Under the pieces are notes generated by a model. The model ran no database searches and was not told the origin of the DNA. It worked only from the letters and a program-made list of their open reading frames with translations. 64,000 nt of DNA from Pseudomonas bubulae (GTDB lineage: Bacteria; Pseudomonadota; Gammaproteobacteria; Pseudomonadales; Pseudomonadaceae): assembly GCF_900618535.1 (NCBI RefSeq), contig NZ_UYJA01000007.1, positions 152,270-216,269 on the forward strand, read 5' to 3'. Of the stretch, positions 52,290-61,214 are shown piece by piece. The translations under genes were made by a program, and so were the position numbers. Positions within the stretch are counted from its first letter, which is position 1. The number at the start of each line of letters is the position of its first letter.

Positions 52290-53846
52290 TTACAGGCCCG
52301 GCAAGCGCTGGCGAATGTCGGCAATCAGAGTGTCGAGGCTTTTGCTGTTGTGGGTTTCAACACGCTTGCTGCGCAGGATCTCATCAGCGCCCAGCGCTTC
52401 GCGGCTGGCTTGCTGAGCTTTGACTACTTCCAGGGTGGCGTCAGACGGGTCGGTACCCACGGACTTGCGATGGGCCAGCCAGCCTTCGATCACGGCGTCC
52501 GGGGCGGTGCAGTCAAGGATCAGGCAAGGAACACCTGTCGCTTCGGCCACTTTGGCGGCCGCATCGCGCTGCTCACGCTTGAGGTAAGTGGCATCGATCA
52601 CCACCGGGAAGCCTGCACGCAGGACGATGCCGGCCAGTTCATGCAGTTTATTGTAGGTAGCTGCGCTGGCATCGGCGTTGTAGATGCCATCGCCGACTGC
52701 GTTTTCTGCCGTCTGCTGACCGAACAGTTGCTTGCGGATGACGTCTGAGCGCAGGCGAATCGCCCCCAAAGCTTCAACCAGTCGCATGGCTACCGAGCTT
52801 TTACCTACAGCCGAAACACCGTGCGTAATGGTCAGAAAACGTGAAGGAATCGTGCTGTAGCTCTCTGCCAGGTTCGCGTAGTTGCGGTATTGACGCAGAG
52901 TGGCTGCGCGCTGCACAGGGCTGGCTTCGGCAGGCATGCTGAACAGGCTGACTTTGGCGCGAACCAGTGCGCGGTAGGCCTTGTAGAAGTTCAGCAGCTC
53001 CAGGCCCTGATAATCACCAGTCAGTTCCAGGTACTGGCTGACGAAACGGCGGGCCAGGCATTTCAGACCGCGGTCTTCGAGGTCCATCGCCAGGAAAGCG
53101 GTATCGGCGTAGACGTCGGTGAAGCGGAACGGTTCGTTGAACTCGATGCAGTCGAAAATCACCACCTTGCCGTCAATCATCGTGGCATTGCCCAGGTGAA
53201 TGTCACCGTGGCATTCGCGAATGAAGCCTTGGGCCTTGCGCTGCTCGAACAGCGGCTTGAGGCGGGTGAAGCTGGCCTCTGCCCAGGCCTGGAGTGCTTC
53301 CAGTTGCAACAGGTCGGCTTTGTCCGAAAGGAACGGGCGAATTTGTTCGAAGTTCTGACGAACCGGGTCCATTACCGCCTCAGGCGTGCCCTGGTAGTGC
53401 GCAGCAGGCACATGGGGCGCCTGCATGTGGAAGCGGGCGATCTGCTGGGCCATTTCGTCGACATGGCCGGCATTCAGTTCGCCATTGGCTTGCAGTGTGC
53501 TCAGCAGCTGGCTTTGCGGAAACTGGCGCATTTTCAACGCGTATTCAATGGCCGGGCCTTCACCACCGAATGCTGGTACGTCGGCGCTGCCGGTGATCGG
53601 CAGTACGTCCAGGTACAGGCCTTCGGTCAGGCGCTGGTTGAGACGCAACTCTTCATTGCAGAAGTGTTCGCGGCCACTGAGTTCGGTGAAGTCAAGAAAG
53701 CCGAAGTTGACCGGTTTCTTCAATTTATAGGCATACGGCCCGGTAAGGATGACCCAGGAGATATGCGTCTCGATAACCTGAAATCCTTCGACTTCATGGG
53801 GATAGAGGTCCGGGTTTTGCAGGGCGGCAATCAGGTTCTGGCTCAC
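52290..53846 (-). CDS. Two-domain protein: aminoglycoside-phosphotransferase-like plus P-loop kinase
   Basis: The 518-residue product has an APH-like N-terminal half (LKKPVNFGFLDFT, and the catalytic-loop-like ECHGDIHLGNATMIDGKVVIFDCIEFNEPFR). The C-terminal half is a P-loop AAA_33/gluconate-kinase-like domain with Walker A GVSAVGKSS and LRSDVIRKQLFG. This fused family is widespread in proteobacteria, and its substrate is unknown to me. The start is a GTG at 53846 (VSQNLIAALQNPDLYP). The longer frame to 53936 runs into the mrcB promoter and is not conserved. It is divergent from mrcB. Confidence 0.85.
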   Translation of the reverse strand: MSQNLIAALQNPDLYPHEVEGFQVIETHISWVILTGPYAYKLKKPVNFGFLDFTELSGREHFCNEELRLNQRLTEGLYLDVLPITGSADVPAFGGEGPAIEYALKMRQFPQSQLLSTLQANGELNAGHVDEMAQQIARFHMQAPHVPAAHYQGTPEAVMDPVRQNFEQIRPFLSDKADLLQLEALQAWAEASFTRLKPLFEQRKAQGFIRECHGDIHLGNATMIDGKVVIFDCIEFNEPFRFTDVYADTAFLAMDLEDRGLKCLARRFVSQYLELTGDYQGLELLNFYKAYRALVRAKVSLFSMPAEASPVQRAATLRQYRNYANLAESYSTIPSRFLTITHGVSAVGKSSVAMRLVEALGAIRLRSDVIRKQLFGQQTAENAVGDGIYNADASAATYNKLHELAGIVLRAGFPVVIDATYLKREQRDAAAKVAEATGVPCLILDCTAPDAVIEGWLAHRKSVGTDPSDATLEVVKAQQASREALGADEILRSKRVETHNSKSLDTLIADIRQRLPGL

Positions 53847-53962
53847 GGTTGATCCTTCAAGGTCGGGAATATTCGATGCGCCATTATGGCGGCTGGCAGC
53901 GGGAGTGCAAACCGCCGGGCTGCGCATGATGAACATGAATAAAGTGCGTATAATCTCGCGCC

Positions 53963-56287
53963 ATGACTCGTAACCGATCTCCTCGTTCCCGTTCCAAACG
54001 TCCCTCTGGCGGCCTCAGGCCCTGGCTGGGCTGGGCAATCAAGCTCAGTCTGGTCGGCCTGGTGGTGCTGGCAGGTTTTGCCGTCTATCTGGATGCCATC
54101 GTTCAGGAGAAATTCTCCGGAAAGCGCTGGACCATCCCGGCCAAGGTGTATGCGCGCCCGCTGGAGCTGTTCGTCGGCCAGAAGCTGAGCAAGAACGACT
54201 TCCTCACCGAGCTCGATGCGCTGGGTTATCGCCGTGAAAGCGTGGCCAACGGCCCGGGCGCGGCATCCGTCAATGGCAACACGGTTGACCTCAATACCCG
54301 TGGCTTTCAGTTTTATGAAGGTGCCGAGCAGGCGCAGCCGGTGCGGGTAAGATTTTCTGGCGACTATGTTGCCGAGCTTTCCTCGACCAATGGTTCCAAA
54401 CTGCCGGTGGTGCGCCTTGAGCCGCTGCTGATTGGCGGCATGTACCCGAAAAACCTTGAAGACCGGATCCTGATCAATATCGATCAGGTACCGCCGTTTC
54501 TGCTGGAAACCCTGGTCACCGTCGAGGACAGGGACTTCTATCACCATTTCGGGGTGTCGCCCAAGTCGATTGCACGCGCCATGTGGGTCAATACCTCGGC
54601 CGGGCAAATGCGCCAGGGCGGCAGTACCTTGACCCAGCAACTGGTCAAGAACTTCTACCTGACCAACGAACGCAGCCTGAGCCGCAAGCTGACCGAAGCA
54701 ATGATGGCGCTGCTGCTTGAGTTGCACTATGACAAGCGCGAAATCCTTGAGGCGTACCTCAACGAGGTGTTTGTCGGCCAGGACGGTCAACGCGCGGTGC
54801 ACGGTTTCGGTCTGGCCAGCCAGTTCTTCTTCAGCCAGCCGCTGGCCGAGCTCAAGTTGCACCAGGTAGCACTGCTGGTCGGTATGGTTAAAGGGCCTTC
54901 GGCCTATAACCCGCGGCGTTACCCCGAGCGTGCGCTTGTACGACGTAATCTGGTGCTCGACCTGCTCGAGCAGCAAGGTGTTGCAACGCCCGAGCAAGTG
55001 GCTGCAGCGAAAAAAATGCCTTTGGGCGTGACCAAGCGCGGCAGTCTGGCAGACAGCTCGTTCCCGGGGTTCCTGGATCTGGTCAAGCGTCAGCTGCGTG
55101 AAGACTACCGCGACGAAGACTTGACCGAAGAAGGGCTGCGAATCTTCACCAGCTTCGACCCGATCCTGCAGATGAAGTCCGAAGCTGCGGTGGGCGAGAC
55201 CTTCAAGCGTCTGGCCGGGCGCCAGGGCGCGGATGAAGTGGAAGCCGCCATGGTGGTGACCAACCCTGAAACCGGCGAAGTCCAGGCACTGATCGGCAGT
55301 CGTGCGCCAGGCTACGCAGGTTTCAACCGTGCACTGGATGCGGTGCGACCGATTGGCTCGCTGATCAAGCCTGCGGTCTATCTCACAGCACTTGAGCGGC
55401 CGAGCAAGTACACGCTGACCAGTTGGCTGTCGGATGAGCCATTGTCGATCAAAGGCGCTGATGGTCAGATCTGGAAGCCTCAGAACTATGACCGCCGCTC
55501 TCACGGTACGATTTTCCTCTATCAGTCCATGATGAACTCCTACAACCTCGGTACGGTAAGGCTGGGGCAGGAAGTCGGCGTGCCTAATGTACTCAAGACC
55601 CTGGCGCGACTGGGTGTGGAGCGCGAGTTTCCGGCATTCCCGTCCATGTTGCTGGGGGCTGGTGCCTTGAGCCCGATGGAAGTGGCGACCATGTACCAGA
55701 CCTTGGCCAACGGCGGCTTCAATACGCCGATGCGCGGCATTCGCAGCGTGCTGACAGCCGAAGGCGAGCCGCTCAAACGTTACCCGTTCCAGATCCAGCA
55801 ACGCTTTGATCCGGGCTCGATCTTTCTGATCCAGAACGCCATGCAGCATGTGATGCGCGAAGGTACGGGGCGCTCGGTTTATAACGTGCTGCCCAAGAGT
55901 CTCGCGTTGGCGGGCAAGACCGGCACCAGTAACGATTCCCGTGACAGCTGGTTTGCCGGCTTTAGCCAGGACTTGCTGGCAGTGGTCTGGCTGGGGCGCG
56001 ATGACAACGGCAAAACCCCGTTCACGGGGGCAACCGGTGCCTTGCAGGTGTGGACCAGCTTTATGAAGAAGGCTGACCCGCTGCCGCTCGACATGCCTCA
56101 GCCCGATAACATTGTGCAGGCCTGGATTGATCCGCATACCGGTCAAGGATCGGATGCCGGCTGCCCTGGCGCGGTACAGATGCCGTATATTCGCGGCAGT
56201 GAACCGCCAGCTGGTGCCAGTTGTGGTGGGCAAGAGCCCGCCACCGGTGAAGCCGTGATGGATTGGGTCAAGGGCTGGTTGAATTAA
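53963..56287 (+). CDS. mrcB: Penicillin-binding protein 1B
   Basis: Bifunctional class A PBP that polymerises and cross-links peptidoglycan. The 774-residue product has a basic cytosolic tail and one membrane anchor (about residues 28-49), followed by a UB2H-like domain. The glycosyltransferase domain has catalytic Glu in VTVEDRDFYHHFGV and GGSTLTQQLVKNFYLT. The transpeptidase domain has Ser466-x-x-Lys469 (SLIK), SYN in MMNSYNLG and KTG at 652-654. Full length for the family. ATG at 53963. The next gene, for a lipoprotein, lies 16 bases downstream. Confidence 0.96.
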   Translation: MTRNRSPRSRSKRPSGGLRPWLGWAIKLSLVGLVVLAGFAVYLDAIVQEKFSGKRWTIPAKVYARPLELFVGQKLSKNDFLTELDALGYRRESVANGPGAASVNGNTVDLNTRGFQFYEGAEQAQPVRVRFSGDYVAELSSTNGSKLPVVRLEPLLIGGMYPKNLEDRILINIDQVPPFLLETLVTVEDRDFYHHFGVSPKSIARAMWVNTSAGQMRQGGSTLTQQLVKNFYLTNERSLSRKLTEAMMALLLELHYDKREILEAYLNEVFVGQDGQRAVHGFGLASQFFFSQPLAELKLHQVALLVGMVKGPSAYNPRRYPERALVRRNLVLDLLEQQGVATPEQVAAAKKMPLGVTKRGSLADSSFPGFLDLVKRQLREDYRDEDLTEEGLRIFTSFDPILQMKSEAAVGETFKRLAGRQGADEVEAAMVVTNPETGEVQALIGSRAPGYAGFNRALDAVRPIGSLIKPAVYLTALERPSKYTLTSWLSDEPLSIKGADGQIWKPQNYDRRSHGTIFLYQSMMNSYNLGTVRLGQEVGVPNVLKTLARLGVEREFPAFPSMLLGAGALSPMEVATMYQTLANGGFNTPMRGIRSVLTAEGEPLKRYPFQIQQRFDPGSIFLIQNAMQHVMREGTGRSVYNVLPKSLALAGKTGTSNDSRDSWFAGFSQDLLAVVWLGRDDNGKTPFTGATGALQVWTSFMKKADPLPLDMPQPDNIVQAWIDPHTGQGSDAGCPGAVQMPYIRGSEPPAGASCGGQEPATGEAVMDWVKGWLN

Positions 56288-56303
56288 GCAAAGAGGGTAT
56301 GAC

Positions 56304-57041
56304 GTGAATAAGTTGTGGATTGCGGCTGTTTCAGCCCTGGCTTTGCTCAATGGTTGTGCCAGCGTGCCGCAGGGGTCCATCCCTGTGGTCGATTCTGGTG
56401 TTGCGGTGTCGAATAACGAGCGTGTTTCGGCCCAGCGTACGGCGGGGAATTATCCACAGGCCACTGCGCCGCGTGCCGCTCAGGCACGTACGATTACCGA
56501 GGACTCGGGGGTTGTGGTGATGATTCCGGGCGGCGCTGCCAGCGTGTCGACGCCGATCAGCACCCAGCCATTTACGCCGGGGCCGATCACCCCCGGCCCT
56601 GCCGCAGCCCCCATCAGCACGGGTAGCTACACACCGGGCGCGGCCTACAGTGCCCCGACGGCCATTACCCCCAGCGGCATTCCGTCGAACAGCGGCGGCC
56701 TGGCTGCCGACGAGCAACTGGATGGCCCGGTGCTGGCGCTGCTTACCACCGCTCAGCAACAACAGGCGAGCGGCGACTTGAACGGCGCTTCATCGAGCCT
56801 TGAACGTGCCCAGCGCGTGGCCCCTCGTGAGCCTCAGGTGCTTTATCGTCTGGCTCAGGTGCGTATGGCCCAGGGCGATGCCGCCCAGGCTGAGCAGTTT
56901 GCCCGCCGTGGTTTGACGTTCGCTAGTGGTCGTCCGGATTTGCAGGCGAGCTTGTGGGGTTTGATTGCCCAGGCCCGTGAGAAGCAAGGTGATGCCGCTG
57001 GTGCTGCATTGGCCCGTCAAAAAGCCAAGGTGAGCCTCTGA
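56304..57041 (+). CDS. TPR-containing lipoprotein
   Basis: The 245-residue product has a lipoprotein signal peptide with lipobox ALLNGC (lipidated Cys18) and a Pro/Thr/Ala-rich linker (about residues 55-135). A C-terminal tetratricopeptide-like region follows (LDGPVLALLTTAQQQQASGDLNGASSSLERAQRVAPREPQVLYRLAQVRMAQGDAAQAEQ.. pattern). The start is a GTG at 56304 after AGAGGGTATGAC. The tight linkage to mrcB suggests a role as a PBP1b partner in the envelope, like other outer-membrane activators. That is inference, and I do not recognise it as LpoB. Confidence 0.82.
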   Translation: MNKLWIAAVSALALLNGCASVPQGSIPVVDSGVAVSNNERVSAQRTAGNYPQATAPRAAQARTITEDSGVVVMIPGGAASVSTPISTQPFTPGPITPGPAAAPISTGSYTPGAAYSAPTAITPSGIPSNSGGLAADEQLDGPVLALLTTAQQQQASGDLNGASSSLERAQRVAPREPQVLYRLAQVRMAQGDAAQAEQFARRGLTFASGRPDLQASLWGLIAQAREKQGDAAGAALARQKAKVSL

Positions 57042-57376
57042 TGGTCATGGATGCACGCACATCTGAAGTTGCCGGGTTCCTGCTGCTGATCGAACACGAA
57101 ATGCGCACCCAGGGCTTGTGGAGTGACAAGGTCCCGACCGAACACGACCTTTCCAGCCTGGAGCCGTTCAGTGTCGATCGCCTGGATTTTGAGCAATGGG
57201 TGCAGTGGATCTTCCTGCCGAAAATGAAAACCATCGTCGAACGGGGGCAGCCTCTGCCCAGTGTCTCGGGTATTTGGCATATGGCTGAGCATGTGTTTGC
57301 CCAGCGTCGTGGCAACTGGAAACCCTTGCTCAAGCATTTCCAAGACTTTGACCACCTGATCAGCCCTGCCTCCTGA
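57041..57376 (+). CDS. YqcC family protein (DUF446)
   Basis: The 111-residue product matches the small YqcC/DUF446 family: LLIEHEMRTQGLWS, the centre LEPFSVDRLDFEQWVQWIFLPKM and the end ISPAS. In E. coli yqcC sits next to truC. Its function is unknown. The ATG at 57041 overlaps the preceding stop (TGATG). A second in-frame ATG lies two codons later. A terminator follows four bases after the stop, closing the mrcB unit. Confidence 0.88.
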   Translation: MVMDARTSEVAGFLLLIEHEMRTQGLWSDKVPTEHDLSSLEPFSVDRLDFEQWVQWIFLPKMKTIVERGQPLPSVSGIWHMAEHVFAQRRGNWKPLLKHFQDFDHLISPAS

Positions 57377-57380
57377 GGTC

Positions 57381-57413
57381 ATGGCTGCCAGTTTTTACTG
57401 GCAGCCATCCATT
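57381..57413 (+). terminator. Terminator after the YqcC gene
   Basis: ATGGCTGCCAGT (57381-57392), loop TTTT, ACTGGCAGCCAT (57397-57408) make a perfect 12-bp stem, followed by CCATTTTC. A weak T-tract but a very strong stem. Confidence 0.8.
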
Positions 57414-57785
57414 TTCTTGTTGGCTTCTGTCATTTTGCGCGTTTTTTTGTGCGTTCCTGTCGATTTATGCAAATAAATTGAATTGATGGCTTGACTTGGA
57501 CAGGCCTAATGACAAGAATCGAACTCCCGCTGTAGAGGGGCTGCCAGAAGCAGGCTCTCTCAGCAGATCATGAGGCGCACACCCGCGCCGACCTGTTACA
57601 CCCGCAACGCGTTACCTCGCGCTGGGTGGGAAACCCCCGCAATACTTGGGGAGTTCCCAATACTTGCTCAGTCAGTGCTGACGTAGTCGGCGACCACCGT
57701 CGCTCATGCTCTGCTGAAAAGTAAACCTATTAAGACCCGTTCGTATTTTTGTGGACGGTATTCTGGCGTTTTAGAGGTGAACAAC
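57414..57785 (+). promoter_or_regulatory. Long ilvI leader/promoter region
   Basis: A spacer with no supported gene ahead of ilvI. A candidate sigma-70 promoter is TTGACT (57492-57497), 17 bases, AAGAAT (57515-57520). Downstream lie structured repeats: GGGAA/TTCCC around a CCCC/GGGG stem (57628-57657) and a direct repeat CAATACTTG (57640-57648, 57658-57666). The untranslated leader would be about 260 bases, long for this operon, and may be regulatory. An eight-codon frame MTRIELPL (57510-57536) is present but begins before the predicted start site. Confidence 0.4.
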
Positions 57786-59510
57786 GTGGAGCTTTTGTCT
57801 GGTGGTGAGATGCTCGTCCGCTTTTTGCGCGACGAAGGTGTCAAATATATCTACGGGTACCCAGGTGGTGCTCTCCTGCATGTCTACGACGCACTGTTCA
57901 AAGAGCCGGAAGTTACCCACATCCTGGTTCGTCATGAACAAGCTGCAACCCATATGGCTGACGGCTACGCCCGTGCCACCGGTAAAGCCGGTGTAGTACT
58001 GGTGACTTCCGGGCCGGGTGCTACCAACGCCATCACCGGTATTGCCACTGCCTACATGGACTCCATTCCGATGGTGATCATTTCGGGCCAGGTGCCTAGT
58101 ACCATGGTCGGAACTGATGCCTTCCAGGAAACCGACATGATCGGTATCTCCCGGCCCATCGTGAAGCACAGCTTCATGATCAAGCATGCTTCGGAAATCC
58201 CGGAAGTCATGAAAAAGGCGTTCTACCTGGCGCAATCCGGCCGTCCTGGTCCGGTCGTGGTCGATATCCCGAAAGACATGACCAACCCGGCCGAAAAATT
58301 CGAATACGTTTTCCCGAAAAAAGCCAAGCTGCGCTCCTACAGCCCGGCCTTGCGTGGCCACTCCGGCCAGATCCGCAAGGCGGCAGAGATGCTGCTGGCG
58401 GCCAGGCGCCCTGTGCTTTACGCAGGCGGCGGGGTTATTTTGGGCGGTGGCTCGGAGCCACTGACCGAGCTGGCAAAAATGCTCAACGTGCCCGTGACCA
58501 ATACGCTGATGGGCCTGGGTGCATACCCTGGCACCGACCGTCAGTTTATCGGCATGCTTGGCATGCATGGCAGCTTCACGGCCAACATGGCGATGCACAA
58601 CGCAGACGTGATCCTTGCGGTAGGTGCACGCTTCGATGACCGGGTCATCAACGGCCCGTCCAAGTTCTGCCCGAATGCCAAGATCATCCATATCGATATC
58701 GACCCGGCGTCCATCTCCAAAACCATCAAGGCGGACGTGCCGATCGTAGGCCCTGTTGAGAGCGTGCTGACCGAAATGGTCGCCATCCTCAAGGACATCG
58801 GCGACAAGCCAAACCCGGAAGCGGTTGCCAGCTGGTGGAAGCAAATCGACGAGTGGCGCGGAGACGGTGACCTGTTCCCTTACAACAAGGGCGACGGCAG
58901 CCAGATCAAGCCTCAGGCTGTTATCGAGATGCTCTGCGAAGTGACCAAGGGCGATGCCTATGTAACGTCCGATGTGGGGCAGCACCAGATGTTCGCGGCC
59001 CAGTACTACCGCTTCAATAAGCCCAACCGCTGGATCAACTCCGGAGGCCTGGGCACCATGGGCTTCGGTTTCCCGGCTGCGATGGGGGTAAAACTGAGCT
59101 TCCCTGATGCTGACGTTGCCTGCGTGACAGGCGAGGGCAGTATTCAGATGAACATTCAGGAATTGTCCACCTGTCTGCAGTACGGCTTGCCCGTCAAAAT
59201 CGTCAGCCTCAACAACGGAGTGCTGGGGATGGTGCGTCAGTGGCAGGACATGAACTACGGCAGTCGTCACTCCCATTCGTATATGGAATCGCTGCCTGAT
59301 TTCGTCAAGCTGGCTGAAGCTTACGGGCATGTAGGTATCCGGATCACCGATCTGAAAGACCTCAAGCCGAAAATGGAAGAAGCCTTTGCCATGAAGGATC
59401 GCCTGGTGTTCCTGGATATTCAGGTTGATACCAGTGAGCACGTTTATCCGATGCAGATCAAAGATGGCTCCATGCGCGACATGTGGCTGAGCAAGACGGA
59501 GCGTACTTAA
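57786..59510 (+). CDS. ilvI: Acetolactate synthase large subunit
   Basis: Thiamine-diphosphate enzyme condensing pyruvate with pyruvate or 2-ketobutyrate, the first common step to valine, leucine and isoleucine. The 574-residue product has the ThDP glutamate region ILVRHEQAATHMADGYARATGK, FAD-domain motifs and the ThDP signature VTGEGSIQMNIQELSTCLQYGLPVKIVSLNN. The start is GTG 57786 (VELLSGGEMLVRFL), seven bases after AGAGGT (57773-57778). The upstream in-frame GTG at 57777 overlaps that ribosome site and is rejected. It is followed at once by the regulatory-subunit gene. Confidence 0.96.
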   Translation: MELLSGGEMLVRFLRDEGVKYIYGYPGGALLHVYDALFKEPEVTHILVRHEQAATHMADGYARATGKAGVVLVTSGPGATNAITGIATAYMDSIPMVIISGQVPSTMVGTDAFQETDMIGISRPIVKHSFMIKHASEIPEVMKKAFYLAQSGRPGPVVVDIPKDMTNPAEKFEYVFPKKAKLRSYSPALRGHSGQIRKAAEMLLAARRPVLYAGGGVILGGGSEPLTELAKMLNVPVTNTLMGLGAYPGTDRQFIGMLGMHGSFTANMAMHNADVILAVGARFDDRVINGPSKFCPNAKIIHIDIDPASISKTIKADVPIVGPVESVLTEMVAILKDIGDKPNPEAVASWWKQIDEWRGDGDLFPYNKGDGSQIKPQAVIEMLCEVTKGDAYVTSDVGQHQMFAAQYYRFNKPNRWINSGGLGTMGFGFPAAMGVKLSFPDADVACVTGEGSIQMNIQELSTCLQYGLPVKIVSLNNGVLGMVRQWQDMNYGSRHSHSYMESLPDFVKLAEAYGHVGIRITDLKDLKPKMEEAFAMKDRLVFLDIQVDTSEHVYPMQIKDGSMRDMWLSKTERT

Positions 59511-59512
59511 TC

Positions 59513-60004
59513 ATGCGGCACATTATTTCCTTGCTTCTTGAAAACGAACCGGGCGCATTGTCTCGCGTTGTCGGGCTTTTTTCGCAACGCAACTACAACA
59601 TCGAAAGCCTGACCGTGGCACCAACAGAAGACCCGACCCTGTCGCGTCTGACCCTGACCACGGTGGGGCATGATGAAGTGATCGAGCAGATCACCAAAAA
59701 CCTGAACAAGCTGATCGAAGTGGTCAAGCTGGTGGATCTGTCGGAAAGCGCTCACATCGAGCGCGAACTGATGTTGGTCAAGGTCAAGGCAACGGGTGCA
59801 CAGCGCGCAGAAATCAAACGCACCACGGATATTTTCCGTGGGCAGATCGTTGATGTCAGCGCCAGTGTGTATACCGTGCAGTTGACAGGCACCAGTGAGA
59901 AGCTCGACAGTTTCATTCAGTCGATTGGAACCGCCTCGATCCTGGAAACAGTTCGCAGTGGCGTCACCGGGATTGCCCGTGGCGACAAAGTACTCAGCAT
60001 CTAA
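59513..60004 (+). CDS. ilvH: Acetolactate synthase small (regulatory) subunit
   Basis: The ACT-domain subunit that activates IlvI and confers valine feedback. The 163-residue product begins MRHIISLLLENEPGALSRVVGLFSQRNYNIESL, a canonical ACT domain, and ends VARSGVTGI-like (VRSGVTGIARGDKVLSI). ATG at 59513, two bases after the ilvI stop. A longer frame from 59483 overlaps ilvI and is not conserved. ilvC follows after 49 bases. Confidence 0.96.
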   Translation: MRHIISLLLENEPGALSRVVGLFSQRNYNIESLTVAPTEDPTLSRLTLTTVGHDEVIEQITKNLNKLIEVVKLVDLSESAHIERELMLVKVKATGAQRAEIKRTTDIFRGQIVDVSASVYTVQLTGTSEKLDSFIQSIGTASILETVRSGVTGIARGDKVLSI

Positions 60005-60053
60005 AACTAACAAGTGCTAATTGGCCTGAATGGCCTGGATATAAGGGAAAATC

Positions 60054-61070
60054 ATGAAAGTTTATTACGACAAAGACTGCGACCTTTCGATCATCCAGGG
60101 CAAAAAAGTAGCCATCATCGGTTACGGCTCCCAGGGTCACGCTCAAGCCTGCAACCTGAAAGATTCCGGCGTTGACGTTACCGTTGGCCTGCGCAAGGGT
60201 TCGGCCACTGTCGCCAAGGCTGAAGCTCATGGCCTGAAAGTAACTGACGTTGCCAGCGCTGTTGCCGCTGCGGACCTGGTCATGATTCTGACCCCGGACG
60301 AGTTCCAGTCCGCGCTGTACAAAAATGAAATCGAACCGAACATCAAGAAGGGCGCCACCCTGGCCTTCTCCCACGGTTTCGCGATTCACTACAACCAGGT
60401 TGTGCCGCGTGCCGACCTCGACGTGATCATGATCGCGCCAAAAGCGCCAGGTCACACCGTTCGTTCCGAGTTCGTACGTGGCGGTGGTATCCCTGACCTG
60501 ATCGCTATCTACCAGGATGCGTCGGGCAACGCCAAGAACCTGGCCCTGTCTTATGCTTCGGGCGTAGGCGGCGGTCGTACCGGCATCATCGAAACCACGT
60601 TCAAGGACGAAACCGAAACCGACCTGTTCGGCGAGCAGGCAGTTCTGTGTGGCGGTACTGTTGAATTGGTTAAGGCTGGCTTTGAAACTCTGGTTGAAGC
60701 CGGTTACGCGCCAGAAATGGCTTACTTCGAGTGCCTGCACGAATTGAAGTTGATCGTTGACCTCATGTACGAAGGCGGTATCGCCAACATGAACTACTCG
60801 ATCTCCAACAACGCCGAATACGGCGAGTACGTGACTGGCCCTGAGGTCATCAACGCTGAATCCCGTCAGGCAATGCGTAACGCTCTGAAACGCATCCAGG
60901 ACGGTGAATACGCGAAAATGTTCATCAGCGAGGGTGCTACCGGCTACCCTTCGATGACTGCCAAGCGTCGCAACAACGCCGCTCACGGTATCGAAGTCAT
61001 TGGCGGGCAACTGCGCTCGATGATGCCTTGGATCGGCGCCAACAAAATCGTTGACCAGGCAAAGAACTAA
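60054..61070 (+). CDS. ilvC: Ketol-acid reductoisomerase (NADP+)
   Basis: Isomerises and reduces acetolactate/acetohydroxybutyrate in branched-chain amino-acid synthesis. The 338-residue class I enzyme has the NADPH loop IIGYGSQGHAQACNLKDSG and the magnesium-binding GIIETTFKDETETDLFGEQAVLCGG. AYFECLHELKLIVDLMYEGG is also intact. ATG at 60054 after AAGGGAAAATC. It ends the ilvIHC operon, with a terminator 17 bases later. Confidence 0.97.
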   Translation: MKVYYDKDCDLSIIQGKKVAIIGYGSQGHAQACNLKDSGVDVTVGLRKGSATVAKAEAHGLKVTDVASAVAAADLVMILTPDEFQSALYKNEIEPNIKKGATLAFSHGFAIHYNQVVPRADLDVIMIAPKAPGHTVRSEFVRGGGIPDLIAIYQDASGNAKNLALSYASGVGGGRTGIIETTFKDETETDLFGEQAVLCGGTVELVKAGFETLVEAGYAPEMAYFECLHELKLIVDLMYEGGIANMNYSISNNAEYGEYVTGPEVINAESRQAMRNALKRIQDGEYAKMFISEGATGYPSMTAKRRNNAAHGIEVIGGQLRSMMPWIGANKIVDQAKN

Positions 61071-61087
61071 GTTCCCAGCCTGTAGAG

Positions 61088-61113
61088 AAAACGCGGCCTA
61101 GGCCGCGTTTTTT
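61088..61113 (+). terminator. Terminator of ilvIHC
   Basis: AAAACGCGGCC (61088-61098), TA, GGCCGCGTTTTTT (61101-61113). A perfect palindrome with T-tract. Confidence 0.95.
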
Positions 61114-61214
61114 CGTTTAAGCGGCGGCTTCTGGTATAAAGCAGGATCGTTTGCGGGTGCGTGTTGGCCCCAAGCTTCTACCGAAACTTCCCATATCGTT
61201 GCAAGGTAATGTCC

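Noticed and set aside
53843..56380. Open frame of 845 codons antisense to mrcB
   Set aside because: Shadow of the mrcB coding frame, with no domain, start signal or conservation visible.
57510..57536. Eight-codon MTRIELPL frame as an ilv attenuator peptide
   Set aside because: It lies upstream of the transcription start predicted from the best promoter match, has no ribosome site and is not followed by a terminator/antiterminator pair. It is kept only as a remark in the ilvI leader entry.
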